A stretch of 64,000 nucleotides of DNA from Vigna angularis (Eukaryota; Streptophyta; Magnoliopsida; Fabales; Fabaceae). Within the stretch, counting starts at the first letter, position 1. Each line of letters opens with the position of its first letter. The stretch covers positions 9,668,501 to 9,732,500 of the forward strand of contig NC_068973.1 of assembly GCF_016808095.1 (NCBI RefSeq), read 5' to 3'. Position numbers and translations under genes: made by a program. Below are positions 52,301 to 62,368 of the stretch, piece after piece. The notes below the pieces were generated by a model that worked only from the letters and a program-made list of their open reading frames with translations, was not told the origin of the DNA and did not search any database.

Positions 52301-52982
52301 CCACAACCGATCGTCCATTACCGTTTCTAGTGGACGATCGTTCTTCTACCATTTCTCTGGATTCCTGATCCTCGTGAGTCATAATCAGGAAACAGCTGGC
52401 GCCTTCCATAATGTCTTCTTTCAGCTGACCGAGCGTCACTGAAAGAACTTCTTCTTCTTCACCAGGGAAGATCAACTCCTTCGCTCCACAATCAATAAGA
52501 ATACGATTGGCAGCCAACCAATCCATTCCTAAGATCACCTCCAAACCTTGAAGAGGTAAGCAGATGAGGCTAACCTTAAACTTACGTCCCTCCACTTCTA
52601 TAGGACACTTGACGCACATAGTGGACGTCCTAACCTCACCAGCTGCTGGGGTAGACACCACCAGATCACACAACATCTCACTCACTTTTAATCCCAGTTT
52701 TTCAACACACGCCTTCGAGATGAAGGAGTGCGTCGCCCCCGAATCAAACAAAGCACAGCATGATCTACCATACAGCATGCATTCACCAATTACAAGGTTA
52801 CCTGAGCTAGCTGCCTCCGCGCTCGTTATAGCATATACTCGCCCACTAGCTTGGGCTCGTCCTCCTCTCGCCTGATTCCTTCCAGCATTGGGTGGCCTCA
52901 TCACCGCACGCCCACTCATATTGCACTCGTGATCCAAGTGCCCGCTTCTCCCGCAACGATTGCATTGCTTTACCCCCACCAA
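49383..52982 (-). CDS. Chromovirus pol polyprotein (protease, RT, RNase H, integrase, chromodomain-like end)
   Basis: 1199 residues from the first Met; the frame is in fact open up to the TAG at 53085. In order: zinc knuckle [14 protein letters not shown] (7-20); aspartic protease with DSGA (80-83); reverse transcriptase about 280-460 with [10 protein letters not shown] (catalytic IDD 412-414); RNase H about 550-668 with D560 and D622; integrase with HHCC (H780, C810, C813) and catalytic D843, D904 and E940, spaced D-35-E; then a C-terminal region (about 1125-1185) resembling a chromodomain of the Tekay type. It copies element RNA into DNA and inserts it. All catalytic residues that I can check are present. 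It is in the same frame as gag, 103 bases downstream of the gag stop. Confidence 0.95.
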   Translation of the reverse strand: MVGVKQCNRCGRSGHLDHECNMSGRAVMRPPNAGRNQARGGRAQASGRVYAITSAEAASSGNLVIGECMLYGRSCCALFDSGATHSFISKACVEKLGLKVSEMLCDLVVSTPAAGEVRTSTMCVKCPIEVEGRKFKVSLICLPLQGLEVILGMDWLAANRILIDCGAKELIFPGEEEEVLSVTLGQLKEDIMEGASCFLIMTHEDQESREMVEERSSTRNGNGRSVVDEFADVFPEEIPGLPPQREMEFTIDLVTTAAPISVQPYRMSPAELAELKEQIEELIEKKFIRPSVSPWGAPVLLVRKKDGSSRLCIDYRQLNKLTIKNKYPLPRIDDLLDQLHGAAVFSKIDLRSGYHQIKVKEDDIQKTAFRSRYGHYEYVVMPFGVTNAPAVFMEYMNRIFRPYLDKFVVVFIDDILIYSKTEDEHEEHLRLVLGVLREKELYAKLSKCEFWMKEIQFLGHVVSAGGISVDPAKVRAVLDWESPRSVTEVCSFVGLAGYYRRFIEGFAKIVAPLTQLTRKDQPFAWTDRCEASFQELKVKLTSAPVLVIPDTSKPFEVYCDASHQGLGCVLMQEKRAVAYASRQLRIHERNYPTHDLELAAVVFALKIWRHFLYGSAFQVFSDHKSLKYLFDQKELNMRQRRWLEFLKDYDFELLYHPGKANVVADALSRKVVHMSSMMVRELSLVESFRDLRLQFELEPSSIKCCNLRISSNVFDRIRMKQREDEELVKILSALGTNRAKWFNTGTDGMLRYQGRTCVPNDGELKRIVLEEAHHSRLSMHPGMTKMYQDLRKSFWWPGMKSDVARFVASCLTCQRAKAEYQRPGGLLQQLEIPEWKWDSISMDFVTHLPRTVRNHDSIWVIVDRLTKSAHFLPVNLKMSMTNLAKLYIIEIVRLHGVPSSIVSDRDTRFTSRFWQSLQGELGSKLQMSSAYHPQTDGQSERTIQTLEDLLRTCVLDHLGAWDEVLPLVEFTYNNSYQSSIGMAPFEALYGRKCRTPLCWFQEGEKVLTGPELIQQTTEKVKQIQERLKTSLSRQKSYADKRRRPLEFAAGDHVFLRLNPITGVGRAVRPKKLSPKFIGPYQILKKIGPVAYELALPPQLSNLHPVFHVSQLRKYIANPTHVLELEDIQLRPDRTLELHPVRVEDRRTKYYKGKEVRLVKMVWDAKTGDSTWEIESAMKDLYPNLFLGESLIFEVENFCR

Positions 52983-53084
52983 TTGAGGGCATGAAGACCT
53001 ATAATGTGGCCCTCCACACCGGAAACAAACAACACCTCCCTGCCCAGACTGTCCGACAGGAATTACTGCTTGAGATCCGCTCGT

Positions 53085-53990
53085 CTAAGAAGACTGATTT
53101 GGACGAGCGTAAGGAGGTCTCCTCTGTACAGCACCTCCCCTGGACACCACCGGTCCTCTACTCACTTGTTGCGACCTCTTCTGACGTTCCGCTTCTGCCA
53201 TGTTCCTCTCCAAAACCTTGGCTCTCTCAACCATAGCGGGGAACGTTCGGATACACAAACTGGATATCAACACTTTCAAGTCGCTCCGCAATCCGTTTTC
53301 AAACTTTCTACACTGCCATACTTCACTTGTGGCCATGGTATTGAATCTGACGAGATGCTTGAACTTATTGGTGTATTCGGAAACAGACATACCTCCTTGA
53401 ACCAGTTGTAAAAATTCCACTTCCTTCGCAAACCGAACGCTGTCCGGAAAATATTCTTCATAAAACTTAGCCCTAAACACTTCCCAAGTGACTGGCTGTC
53501 GTGCGTCTGCGAGAATGGCTCTCGCGCTCGTCCACCAATGACTTGCTTCTCCCGTCAACAGATACTCCGCGTACGCTAATCTATTCTCATCTGGGCATCT
53601 CTTGGCATTGAAGATTTTCTCTATATCCCTTAACCATTGATCTGCTTCATCTGGGAGACCCTTCCCACTGAACATAGCCGGATGGTGTTGGAGAAAACTC
53701 TCCAAGCTCCATTCAGCATTTGGTTGGGCAGCGTTTGAAGAGGATGCTCCAGACGCACCTCTAGTTGCTGCAAGTATCTCCATCAACTGCCTCTGCGTGG
53801 TCTCAGAATTTGCACGAGAGGACTCCAAGCTCTGCATAGCAGCTTGGTTTTGCTGCATCAGAGTGGCGTTTTGCTCCATGAGGGTCGTATTTTGTTGCTG
53901 TAAGCGGTCTATCACCGTCTCCAACAACCTAGCGTTGTTGGACGTATCAGGTTCGTTAGGCTGCGGGGGAGGAGGGAGTCTAGGTGCCAT
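53085..53990 (-). CDS. Chromovirus gag, ending at an in-frame amber codon
   Basis: 301 residues. A glutamine-rich N-terminal coiled-coil-like stretch (about 25-70) precedes the retrotransposon gag core (WSLESFLQHHPAMF, ADQWLRDIEKIF, GEASHWW, FRAKFYEEYFPDSVR, QGGMSVSEYTNKFKHL), and an Arg-rich end follows. It assembles the particle that packages element RNA. The TAG at 53085-53087 is followed, in the same frame, by two zinc knuckles ([13 protein letters not shown] and [14 protein letters not shown]) and the whole of pol, so gag and pol are one frame split by a single stop. Start chosen at ATG 53990, which begins MAPRLPPPPQ, 140 bp inside the primer-binding site. Confidence 0.93.
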   Translation of the reverse strand: MAPRLPPPPQPNEPDTSNNARLLETVIDRLQQQNTTLMEQNATLMQQNQAAMQSLESSRANSETTQRQLMEILAATRGASGASSSNAAQPNAEWSLESFLQHHPAMFSGKGLPDEADQWLRDIEKIFNAKRCPDENRLAYAEYLLTGEASHWWTSARAILADARQPVTWEVFRAKFYEEYFPDSVRFAKEVEFLQLVQGGMSVSEYTNKFKHLVRFNTMATSEVWQCRKFENGLRSDLKVLISSLCIRTFPAMVERAKVLERNMAEAERQKRSQQVSRGPVVSRGGAVQRRPPYARPNQSS

Positions 53991-54129
53991 TCGTTCTCTG
54001 GATACAGAGAAAAACGAGCGTTAGATATGTCCAAGAGTTAAATAACAATAACTCATTAAACATGCAATAAGCACACAGCAAAAACACAGTGCACTCATAA
54101 CCCTACAACGTCCTTAAGAGAACAAAACT

Positions 54130-54141
54130 GCTCTGATACCA
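54130..54141 (-). other. Primer-binding site (initiator tRNA-Met type)
   Basis: The minus strand reads TGGTATCAGAGC, four bases (54142-54145) inside the 5' LTR. This is the standard initiator-methionine tRNA primer wording. Confidence 0.93.
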
Positions 54142-54145
54142 CTAA

Positions 54146-56733
54146 TGTAACATCCCAAAATACAGTAATTACCATAATTCAGAATTAATTACAATTAACA
54201 GTAACATAAACAGTCTTTGCATTAAAATTAGGATTTAAAAGCCGAACGACATCAGTACAAAAGAAGGCGCATAAACGCAGGCCATGAGAATCTGAAACGA
54301 ACGTTCTTAAATGTATAAAACAACGTACGACAAAACAAAAATTTGAAGCTTAAGACGAACGACCTTACAAAATACTTGGCCGAACGTTTAAACTACACTA
54401 ACGTTCACAGATCTATTCTAACGAGCGCTCTAAGGCTCGGCCTTCACATCAACTTCCACCAGATTTGTTTCATCCAAATTTTCTTCTTCCAGCATTTGCT
54501 CAAGGGATGCACCACCATCTGCTCACATCCACAACGGATGATCATTGCATTTTGACAAAACGGATTATACATGGACAATAGACAACACAATGGAAACGCA
54601 AGGGTAAGCTTATAATATTTAATTTATACAATCAACACATACATTTACATTTCAAAACACACATACAGCAAGTGATTCATCAAATAATAAACATACGAAG
54701 ACGTATAATAAGACAGACCGTCCGGACTGTATGAATCTGTGTAGTTACAAGCGTCCTTGCACCCGAGTGATGTAGTAACTGGGATACACCAAACAGCTGC
54801 CACTCGAGGTAAGTCCGTTCTTACGTCGCCCATGTTAACTTATGGACTAAGGACCTCCTGCCGTTCCCACACATGAATACCCCCTTCTACTTGAAGAGGC
54901 GTATCACGGAACATCAGGATGGACAGCGAGTCTTAACTTATCCACAGTCATACTTTACCAAAGTCAATATCCAATATAGAAATCAGAGTCGTTCCTCCTT
55001 GGAACGCTCGTTCAAATATCAATATCATAACTTCATTTCTTAAATCGTTCTCACACCTTAACTCTTTCATTAATTCACATTTTCATTCTATGTTCCACTT
55101 TCATAAAAAGACGAACGTTAATTAACTGTATGGACGAACGATATTTGATATCAGATAATTATTCAATTGTACGAGCGCTGGATAGGAGACCTTGCTCGAT
55201 TTAGAACGAACGTTTGATATAAGACCGAACGATATTAAAGACGAATGCTCGACATAAGGTCGAATCGTTATCAAAGGTGGACGCTCGACATGAAGCCGTA
55301 CGTTATCAAAGACGAACGCTCGACATGAGGTCGAACGCAATTAAAGACGAACGCTCGACATGAGGTCGAACGCTCTTAGAGACGAACGCTCGACATGAGG
55401 TCGAACGCTCTCAACGACGAACGCTATCAAAGGCAATCGCTCTACATAAGGTCGAACGTAATCAAACACGAACGCTCGACATGAGGTCGAACGCTCTCAG
55501 AGACGAACGCTCGACATGAGGTCGAACGCTCTCCAGTATTAAAATGGGGACGCTCGTTCACGAGCAGAATTCTTTCCAAATGAAGGAATCCCATTCTAAG
55601 TTTATTTAAGGGAAACCGAACGGTTTAAGACCGTACAGTGACGAGCGTCATTTATCAAAGGGGATGAATAAAATTTCAGATTTCTCAACCTTAGCAGAAC
55701 TTTCCAGATTTCAAATTTATAAACTTTATAACTTTCATTCCAGATTTATTTCACATTAACATCGTTCTCATACAGATTTCAACATTTTAATCATTCTAAC
55801 TCTACCATAACCATACTCCATTCATCCATAATCAAATCAACATGCGTTTCAAACCACCAACAATATATACAATCCATGCAAACAGTGATCGTTCATGACA
55901 GATAATTCAAAATCAGAAAACCAGATTCCATAACAGTGGTCAACCATACAGCTCAAACATCATGCAGTTCATACATGCACAATAACAGTGATCATCCATA
56001 CAACTCAAACCTTATATTTTTCATTCATACCACTCAGATCATACAACATACAGTATAAATTAAACATATAAGCTTCCCTTACCTGGATAGCAGTGAACTT
56101 CCAACAACAAGATTTTAGGTTTTCCTCTAACCACGTCTTACACCCAGGCTTCGCTCAACAGTTCCCACGTAAATCTAAGACACCAAAAATCAACATAATT
56201 CAGACCTAGAACTCATGCATGCAACCAAAACCAGGGTTCGCATGAAACCAGAGGAGACGACGTGTAGAAAGGAAAACTTACCAGTTCCGATCCAAGTTCT
56301 GTTCGGTCCAAATGAAAGATCACAGCAGGACGAACGTTCCTATGGTTCTGGAAAGTGAATCGGAGAAGAAGAAGATGAGTTACAGAAGAGAGAAGGGCAA
56401 CTGGTTCTAGAGAGAGATCAGAGAAAATGGAAGATTTTAGGTTTCAGAGAAAGAAGGTGAGTGATGCAGGTGAGTGGAAGGGTTTTCGAAAATCTGATTT
56501 TTGTTTAACTCACATTCGTTTGAACGAACGTCTCCCAAACGGACACCTGCATACCAAACTCTGAAACAGAAGCTTCCAACGACAAGTGGCGTGTGTGCAT
56601 GCAGAGTTTTGTGCGTTTTTAATGCACTGGGACGTGTGGCGCGGCGCATTCATGGAAGCAGCCAGGTGATTCAGCAGCGTAATAAATGTTGATTTGACAC
56701 CTAATTACGCTTCTAATTTACCGGGATCTCACA
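54146..56733 (-). repeat. 5' LTR of the chromovirus
   Basis: It is identical in length to the 3' LTR. Differences that I saw lie near 54251 (A for G), 55141 (A for C), 55938, 56090 and 56689. In sense orientation it starts TGTGAGATCCC and ends GGGATGTTACA. The 35-bp array is at 55203-55537. Confidence 0.95.
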
Positions 56734-56738
56734 GTATA

Positions 56739-59137
56739 CATCAGTGTAGGTATGCAACTTGGCAATCCATTATTGAATCATTGCATGATTATTTATAGCA
56801 TCATGCTTATTAATTAGGAGAGATGTATATGAAATCGACGTATGTTGTGAGTGTGGAATTGCTTGTTGTCATGATTTATTTATCATAAATGTTCAAAAAT
56901 GATTATTTTATTTTAGTAAGCTCACCTATTGTGAAACATGGTCAAATGTTCACATTCATGAGAGTAAATGTTGAGATTACATATCCACTTTTAATATCAT
57001 AAATATTGAGTTGTGTGCAAATAGTTTTGTCTATGATAATGCTAAATCTACAGATGTATTGAATGTAACAATTAAGTTAGATAAATGGAAACGTAATGGT
57101 TTACACACATGCACTGGCTACTTGCAGATCTCATCTTCCTTTATTGATGGATCTGACAATATAATTTTTTATATAATTAATGATTTATGTCTTCTTCTAT
57201 ACTCATATTGATTGATCAATGCATGCATTTATGTAGTACATGACAATGTTCGTGATCAAATAGTGGTTTTTATCATGTACTAACTTAAATACAAATAATA
57301 AAGAGTTATTATTCCTTTACAAACTTGAACAATGACATCTTAAACTTAAAAATTACGAATATTTTCAACAATAACGAATATTTGGAAAAAAAACATCTAA
57401 CCTTGATAATTTTAATTCACTATTAAATAAACATTTGTTGTGTTATTAATTATGTGTAACTATAATTATTTAAATATAAAGTTAGTTTGTTTTAAAATGT
57501 GTTTTTATCCAAAGATAAATTTGAGTGAGTAAATAAAATTGGGTGGATTTGAATGTAAAATTTATGTTATTTCTTTTAAGATATTTAGATGTGAAAGTGA
57601 AGAAATTTGAAAGTAAATATTTTGAAAGATTTGATGAATGTGATAGAACTAAAAAAATATTTTAATAAATTAAAATATAATATTATTATTTTATTTTATA
57701 GTTAAAATTAATATATTATTAATATTATTATTTACTTATTATTCTTAAGGATTGTTTGAAAGTTTTTCAGGTTAAGTGCTTGTAAAAAATTACATACAGT
57801 ATCATGTGGATGCAGTTCTTCAAGCGAGGAGAAAAAAAAATTACACGGTATGAAGTATGATTAAACTAAAGTGCATTTTTGTATTTTTAATTGACAAAAG
57901 ACGGGTTACAAGGAATAGGATGTGAGGAAACAAAATACATATATAATTAAGGAACCGATTCTAGAATCAGTTGTATTAACATGAATCATGGAATCAATTC
58001 TCTGGCAATATATATTAACATGGAATCGGTTTAATCTATTATAGAGTCGGTTCTCTCTACATGTATGTTACATGGAATTCCCCAAACTCATAACAATGTA
58101 GACTTCATTGACACGAGATATGATTGTAAAAGTAAAGATTTCACCTTCAAATCTTCTCTCATGTGCAAAAATCTCATCTCTCCTCAATCTCACACATATG
58201 CTTTTAAATCACTGGATACAAACATATCTGTCTCCCTCCAGAGCAAATCGTTGGAAAGGAACACACTAAAAGAATAATAATTCAGGTCTACAAAAGTTAG
58301 AAGTTGTAACAATTCAATGAATACACCCAATGATCGTATATGTGTTGGTATTTGTTGCGTATTTTAACTAGTACTATACCGACACTCCACGAGGCTGCAC
58401 TACATACCGTATTATTCATTGGTAACAGCAATGTTAATATATAGAAGAAGGATAAACTATTAAATGATTGAGTGAGGTGGATAATTTCACAGCGTCCCAT
58501 CCTTCTTTTTTTTTTCATCTCTCCATTTTATTCTTAAACTCTTAACACTACTTTTCTTTTTTTGTATTTCTTTTAGCAGTAATTATTATATTTTTCGTGG
58601 TAGAATATGTAGATATTAAATGGTACAGTTTTAAATAAAATATATCAGATATTTTTAAGCACTTTTGTAATTACCTAAACTTCATAAATTTAGTAACGAA
58701 GGGTGTAGAAAAATATTCGTTTTTTTTTACTTAAAAAGATATAATTTTAGATTAATTATATGAAAATGAACAAACTTTTTGAAAAGTTCAAAGAATGGAT
58801 CAATTGTGTTTCGGAACAGAATTTCAAAATAAAGAAAGTGTGCTTCCAAACACGAGTTTTGTTATATAATATATATATCATATACTTTTACTTCTTTAAA
58901 GTTGTAATTTATTATTTTTTTAAGAAACTTAAAATAAACGTGGATGATTTTTAATTTTAAAATAATATTTATATTTATTAGTATATTTTTACATAATCTA
59001 GTTTCTTAAGTAAAATAATATAGTTCATTGGATGTAATTTGAGAAATAAAATGAATAAGTAGATGAATAATTTGAAGAATAATAAGCAGATTGAACATAT
59101 AAAATAAATGTTTTTCAACGTTTCAATCGGTATAATT
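56739..59137. other. Intergenic DNA, nothing recognised
   Basis: AT-rich sequence. Around 57950-58065 the words GGAATCGGTTT, ACCGATTCTAGAATC and GAGTCGGTTC recur, as in some DNA-transposon ends, but no element could be delimited. Short frames (57011-57211, 58065-58277, 58760-58954) have no recognisable domain. Confidence 0.45.
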
Positions 59138-59870
59138 GTTGGGATCGAGATGCGAACCTGATGAATGACGTCTTAATCTTCTCGCAATGCAGTTATCTTT
59201 ATATTTTCCTTTTCCACCGGGCTCTTCGGGGAGAATGGAGTGGGTACCTGCGAAGGCACTCCGACGCTCGAGTCAGAAAAAGGAATGACGGAACCTTTTT
59301 TGGTTCAATAATAAAATCAATATTTTCTCTATTTTTCCTCAATTATCAAAAACGTACTTCCTTTAGATTTTTTGTATTTAACCTAGAAGTAAGATGAACC
59401 GTTTACCTAAAAATCCGGTTAGTTGGACAATCCAGTCACTTGATCGTGATCCTGGTCTTTGATACTTGGTTGGTTAGTTCCGTAACTTGTGCTATCATGG
59501 TTAGATATTTGTAACCGCTTCTTCCTTAGTTTATCCGGGTTAATTGACCCAGTCTGAATAAAGCTGATCGAGCGTCTGTTGACTCTTAGCTTGACTGGGT
59601 TAATTTGACCCATATTGGTAGTTTGGTTTAAGTAACGGACGATCGCTATTAGGGGCGACATTGACAAGCGTATGGTATGACGATTGTCTCGCTAGCATTA
59701 TCTTCTATGATATCGCGATTGTTCTGTCTAGGAGGTTGACGATCGTTCGGAAGTGATCGTTTGACTATTCGTTAATATTTGGCCTGTTTACTATTGCTAG
59801 CCGTCCGGGTAAAAGTGATCGTTCAGTCGGTCGTTCGGTTTATTGTTGACAACCACTCAACTCAGATATT
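59138..59870 (-). repeat. Fragment or solo copy of an LTR related to the gag-only element
   Basis: On the minus strand 59245-59275 reads like the LTR segment with GAGCGTCGGAGTGCC and GCAGGTACC found at 12780-12815, and the end near 59138-59150 (CTCGATCCCAACA) parallels CTCGGTCCCACA at the end of the 12.3-kb LTR. The rest (59400-59870) is rich in GATCGTTCGG and TCGTTCGGT words. Boundaries are approximate and no target duplication was established. Confidence 0.5.
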
Positions 59871-62335
59871 CTACCATACAGAAAGTTTTCTTATATTAGA
59901 TATTTTGGTTAGTAGAGTTTATTTATATATATCACTAGTCTATGAATTTTTTTTTATATTGGTTAAAAAATCTATCTACATGAGTTTCAAAATCGATATA
60001 AAAATATGGGTATAAAATATTTTTACTTTTCTATATCAATTTTAGAAGTGATATAAAACATTTCACTTTTTATATATGTTCTAACGACAGGTAAAAAAAA
60101 GTGTTACCTTCTTGTATTCTTACATTCTTCATCTCAAGATAATTCATTAACTCATTTCTTACCTGTATCTCCAAAGTAGCCCACAAAAAGTAATATATTT
60201 GACCTATCAATAGTCTTTGAAAAACAATCTATTTAATAATTGAGAAGAGGAAAAAGAAGTAGCATCACCATTATAACAAGATTTATATTTCTATTTAGTC
60301 TTTTTAAATAGACTTTGTTGGCTTAAATTACATACACATGGATGAAACACAAGAAGAAGCAACCGATCAAACTACACAAACAATTTCTTTTTAGAACAAT
60401 AGAAGAAAGAAAAATGGCAAAAACTCGGTCTTTGATCTTAATGGTGTTTGGTAGCATATTGGTAGAGGGAGGACATTGTTGGTGTGACCTAAGTAACATT
60501 CCACTTCTTTGATCTTCATGTTTAGCGCTCTCCTGGCGAAACTATAGTAGTATATATGTACTCTCGTCGGTCAATGTAGAGTCACCCAAAGTCTCTCAGG
60601 AGTTCATGAAGTCATGTTAGTTCACCTTGCAAAACTTAAGTTGTTTTAACAACATAAACTCAAATTAAAAAATAATAAAATCATTTTTTAAACTATAAAT
60701 ATTAATTAAAGAGTAAACACCATATATGTTAATTTATAATTTCTCAGAAAACAATAAAATACATTTTCAAATAAATAAAAAAATCAAAATTCTTTATAAT
60801 AAAACAAAAAACCTATCTTACGCAGAAAATTTAAAGATCAAACTTTCACGCGCACGATTTTTAAAAAGTATGAAACAAAAAACAATAAAACGAATAAAAA
60901 AATAAAAAAGAAAAGTGAAAACGTGTCTGGCTGCATACTTTAAAAGAAAGAAAAAAATCCGTCTCTCCAAACACGATTTAAGAAAAAAAAAAACTGATGT
61001 ACTAAGTTTGTGCGTGTGAAACGGTTTCATAAAAAAAAAAAAAAAAAGAAGTAAAATCGTGCTTTTAACTTTAGCAGCATGATTCCTTGGGTTTGAAATT
61101 ATGTTCCAAGCTCGATTTAACAGTTCTTGTAAATTTTTCAAAATTTTCTCCATTCAGTAAAAAGCTCACCTAAAATTATACCATTACGGTAAAAAGGACC
61201 AAACCACTCTCTCCCTCCCTTCCTAAATTCTTCATCTTTAAGGTTATTACGTAATCTATACCAAGATTTAATATCACAGTACATTTGGTCTAAAGTACTC
61301 TCATTTACTTTCTGCCACTTTAATTACGCTGTTGTATTCATGCATAATAAAAACAAAATTAAGTATTTTTTTAATCTCTTATTTTTAACATAAAATTAGA
61401 GGTTATAATTTGTTTTATTCAAAATTTTAATATATTTTTGTCTTTACACTTAAAAATAAATAAAAATAATTTTTTAATCAAATTATATTAAATTTTTTAG
61501 ACTTATCATCTATGCTTTTTAATTGATATTAAAGTAAGAATATGTCAAATAATATAAATAATATAAATATTAACTATTTAACACATAAAAAAATAATATA
61601 ATTAATTTAAAAAAATATTATTTATATGTTTTTAAAATTTAAAAATTAAAATATATTAAAATTTCATACATAAACGAATTTCAATATTAAGTTAAAGTTA
61701 AAGATATCACTTCAAATCACGTATTTACCCAAAAAAAGAATTAGTAAAAGTTGGAGCTTTATACATATAAAGAGTTTGGAAACAAAATGGGATGGTTTTA
61801 AAATGTCTCAGTCAAGCAGCTCTGTCATATATGACAATTTATTGTGTACAACTACTCTGGTCCCTAGCCATTGAGCATAGATGTATGCATGTGTGCGTAT
61901 GAGACAATAACATATAATTGGTGTTGTGTTGGTTATGGCTATGGTTATTGTCTAAATTTGTGAGCGACGGACTAAACGGTCTCCTCCATGCAGCGCGAGG
62001 TTAGCGAGGTGAAACTCTGAGGGCCATCCATTGCAAGCAACAATTCATCCTCCATTTGTCACATTGTCAATAATCGTATCTCCATAAGTCCAGCAGTGTT
62101 TTGTCCCCACATGCCATCAATGTTCAAAGTGGTCGTACATCTCTGAGAGGCTTATATTGAACACATGCAGCAGCTACAGCCACACTTTCAATGCCCTCAT
62201 TAATTTGTCCATCTAGTACACATACATAACATACATACATAGTCACACCCCTTTCTCACCTAGACACACACTTACACTGCACTTTTTCACCATTCTTTTT
62301 CTAACTCCTCAATCTCCTTTCACTGCCACTCATAC
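59871..62335. other. Intergenic DNA and MYB upstream region
   Basis: Around 59970-60090 a phrase with GATATAAAA and TATATCAATTTTAG resembles the repeat block at 36.0 kb. 60680-61640 is AT-rich. From about 61800 the composition is more mixed and probably belongs to the MYB promoter and leader; no convincing TATA box was chosen. A 111-codon minus-strand frame (60818-61153) is a homopolymer artefact. Confidence 0.45.
60414..60512 (+). other. Small ORF with signal-peptide-like start (32 codons)
   Basis: The frame begins MAKTRSLILMVFGSILVEGG and continues HCWCDLSNIPLL. It has a basic start, a hydrophobic core and two cysteines, as in exon 1 of small secreted plant peptides, and an AAA before the ATG. 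No second exon, homologue or expression evidence is available, so it may be chance. Confidence 0.2.
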
Positions 62336-62359
62336 ATGGCTTCCTTCACCACCTCCTGA
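62336..62359 (+). other. 7-codon upstream ORF before the MYB start
   Basis: ATG 62336 opens MASFTTS and stops at 62357-62359, nine bases before the MYB ATG. It is in the same frame as MYB but separated by the stop, so it cannot extend the protein. It might lower MYB translation if it lies in the mRNA leader. Confidence 0.35.
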
Positions 62360-62368
62360 TGCTGTAAA

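Larger units (their letters stand above)
46789..56733 (-). mobile_element. Complete young Ty3/gypsy chromovirus (Tekay/Del-like), 9945 bp
   Basis: Both LTRs are 2588 bp (46789-49376 and 54146-56733). GTATA lies directly outside both ends (46784-46788 and 56734-56738), a perfect 5-bp target duplication. A primer-binding site TGGTATCAGAGC (initiator-tRNA-Met type) sits on the minus strand at 54130-54141. One gag-pol frame runs on the minus strand from 53990 to 49383. By eye I count only five base differences between the LTRs, with no indel, so the insertion is recent. The pol order protease-RT-RNase H-integrase and the chromodomain-like C-terminus place it in the chromoviruses; long LTRs suit Tekay/Del. 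The one visible defect is an in-frame TAG after gag. Confidence 0.95.

Noticed and set aside
54130..54141. tRNA-like sequence GCTCTGATACCA
   Set aside because: This is the retrotransposon primer-binding site, not a tRNA gene; no cloverleaf surrounds it.
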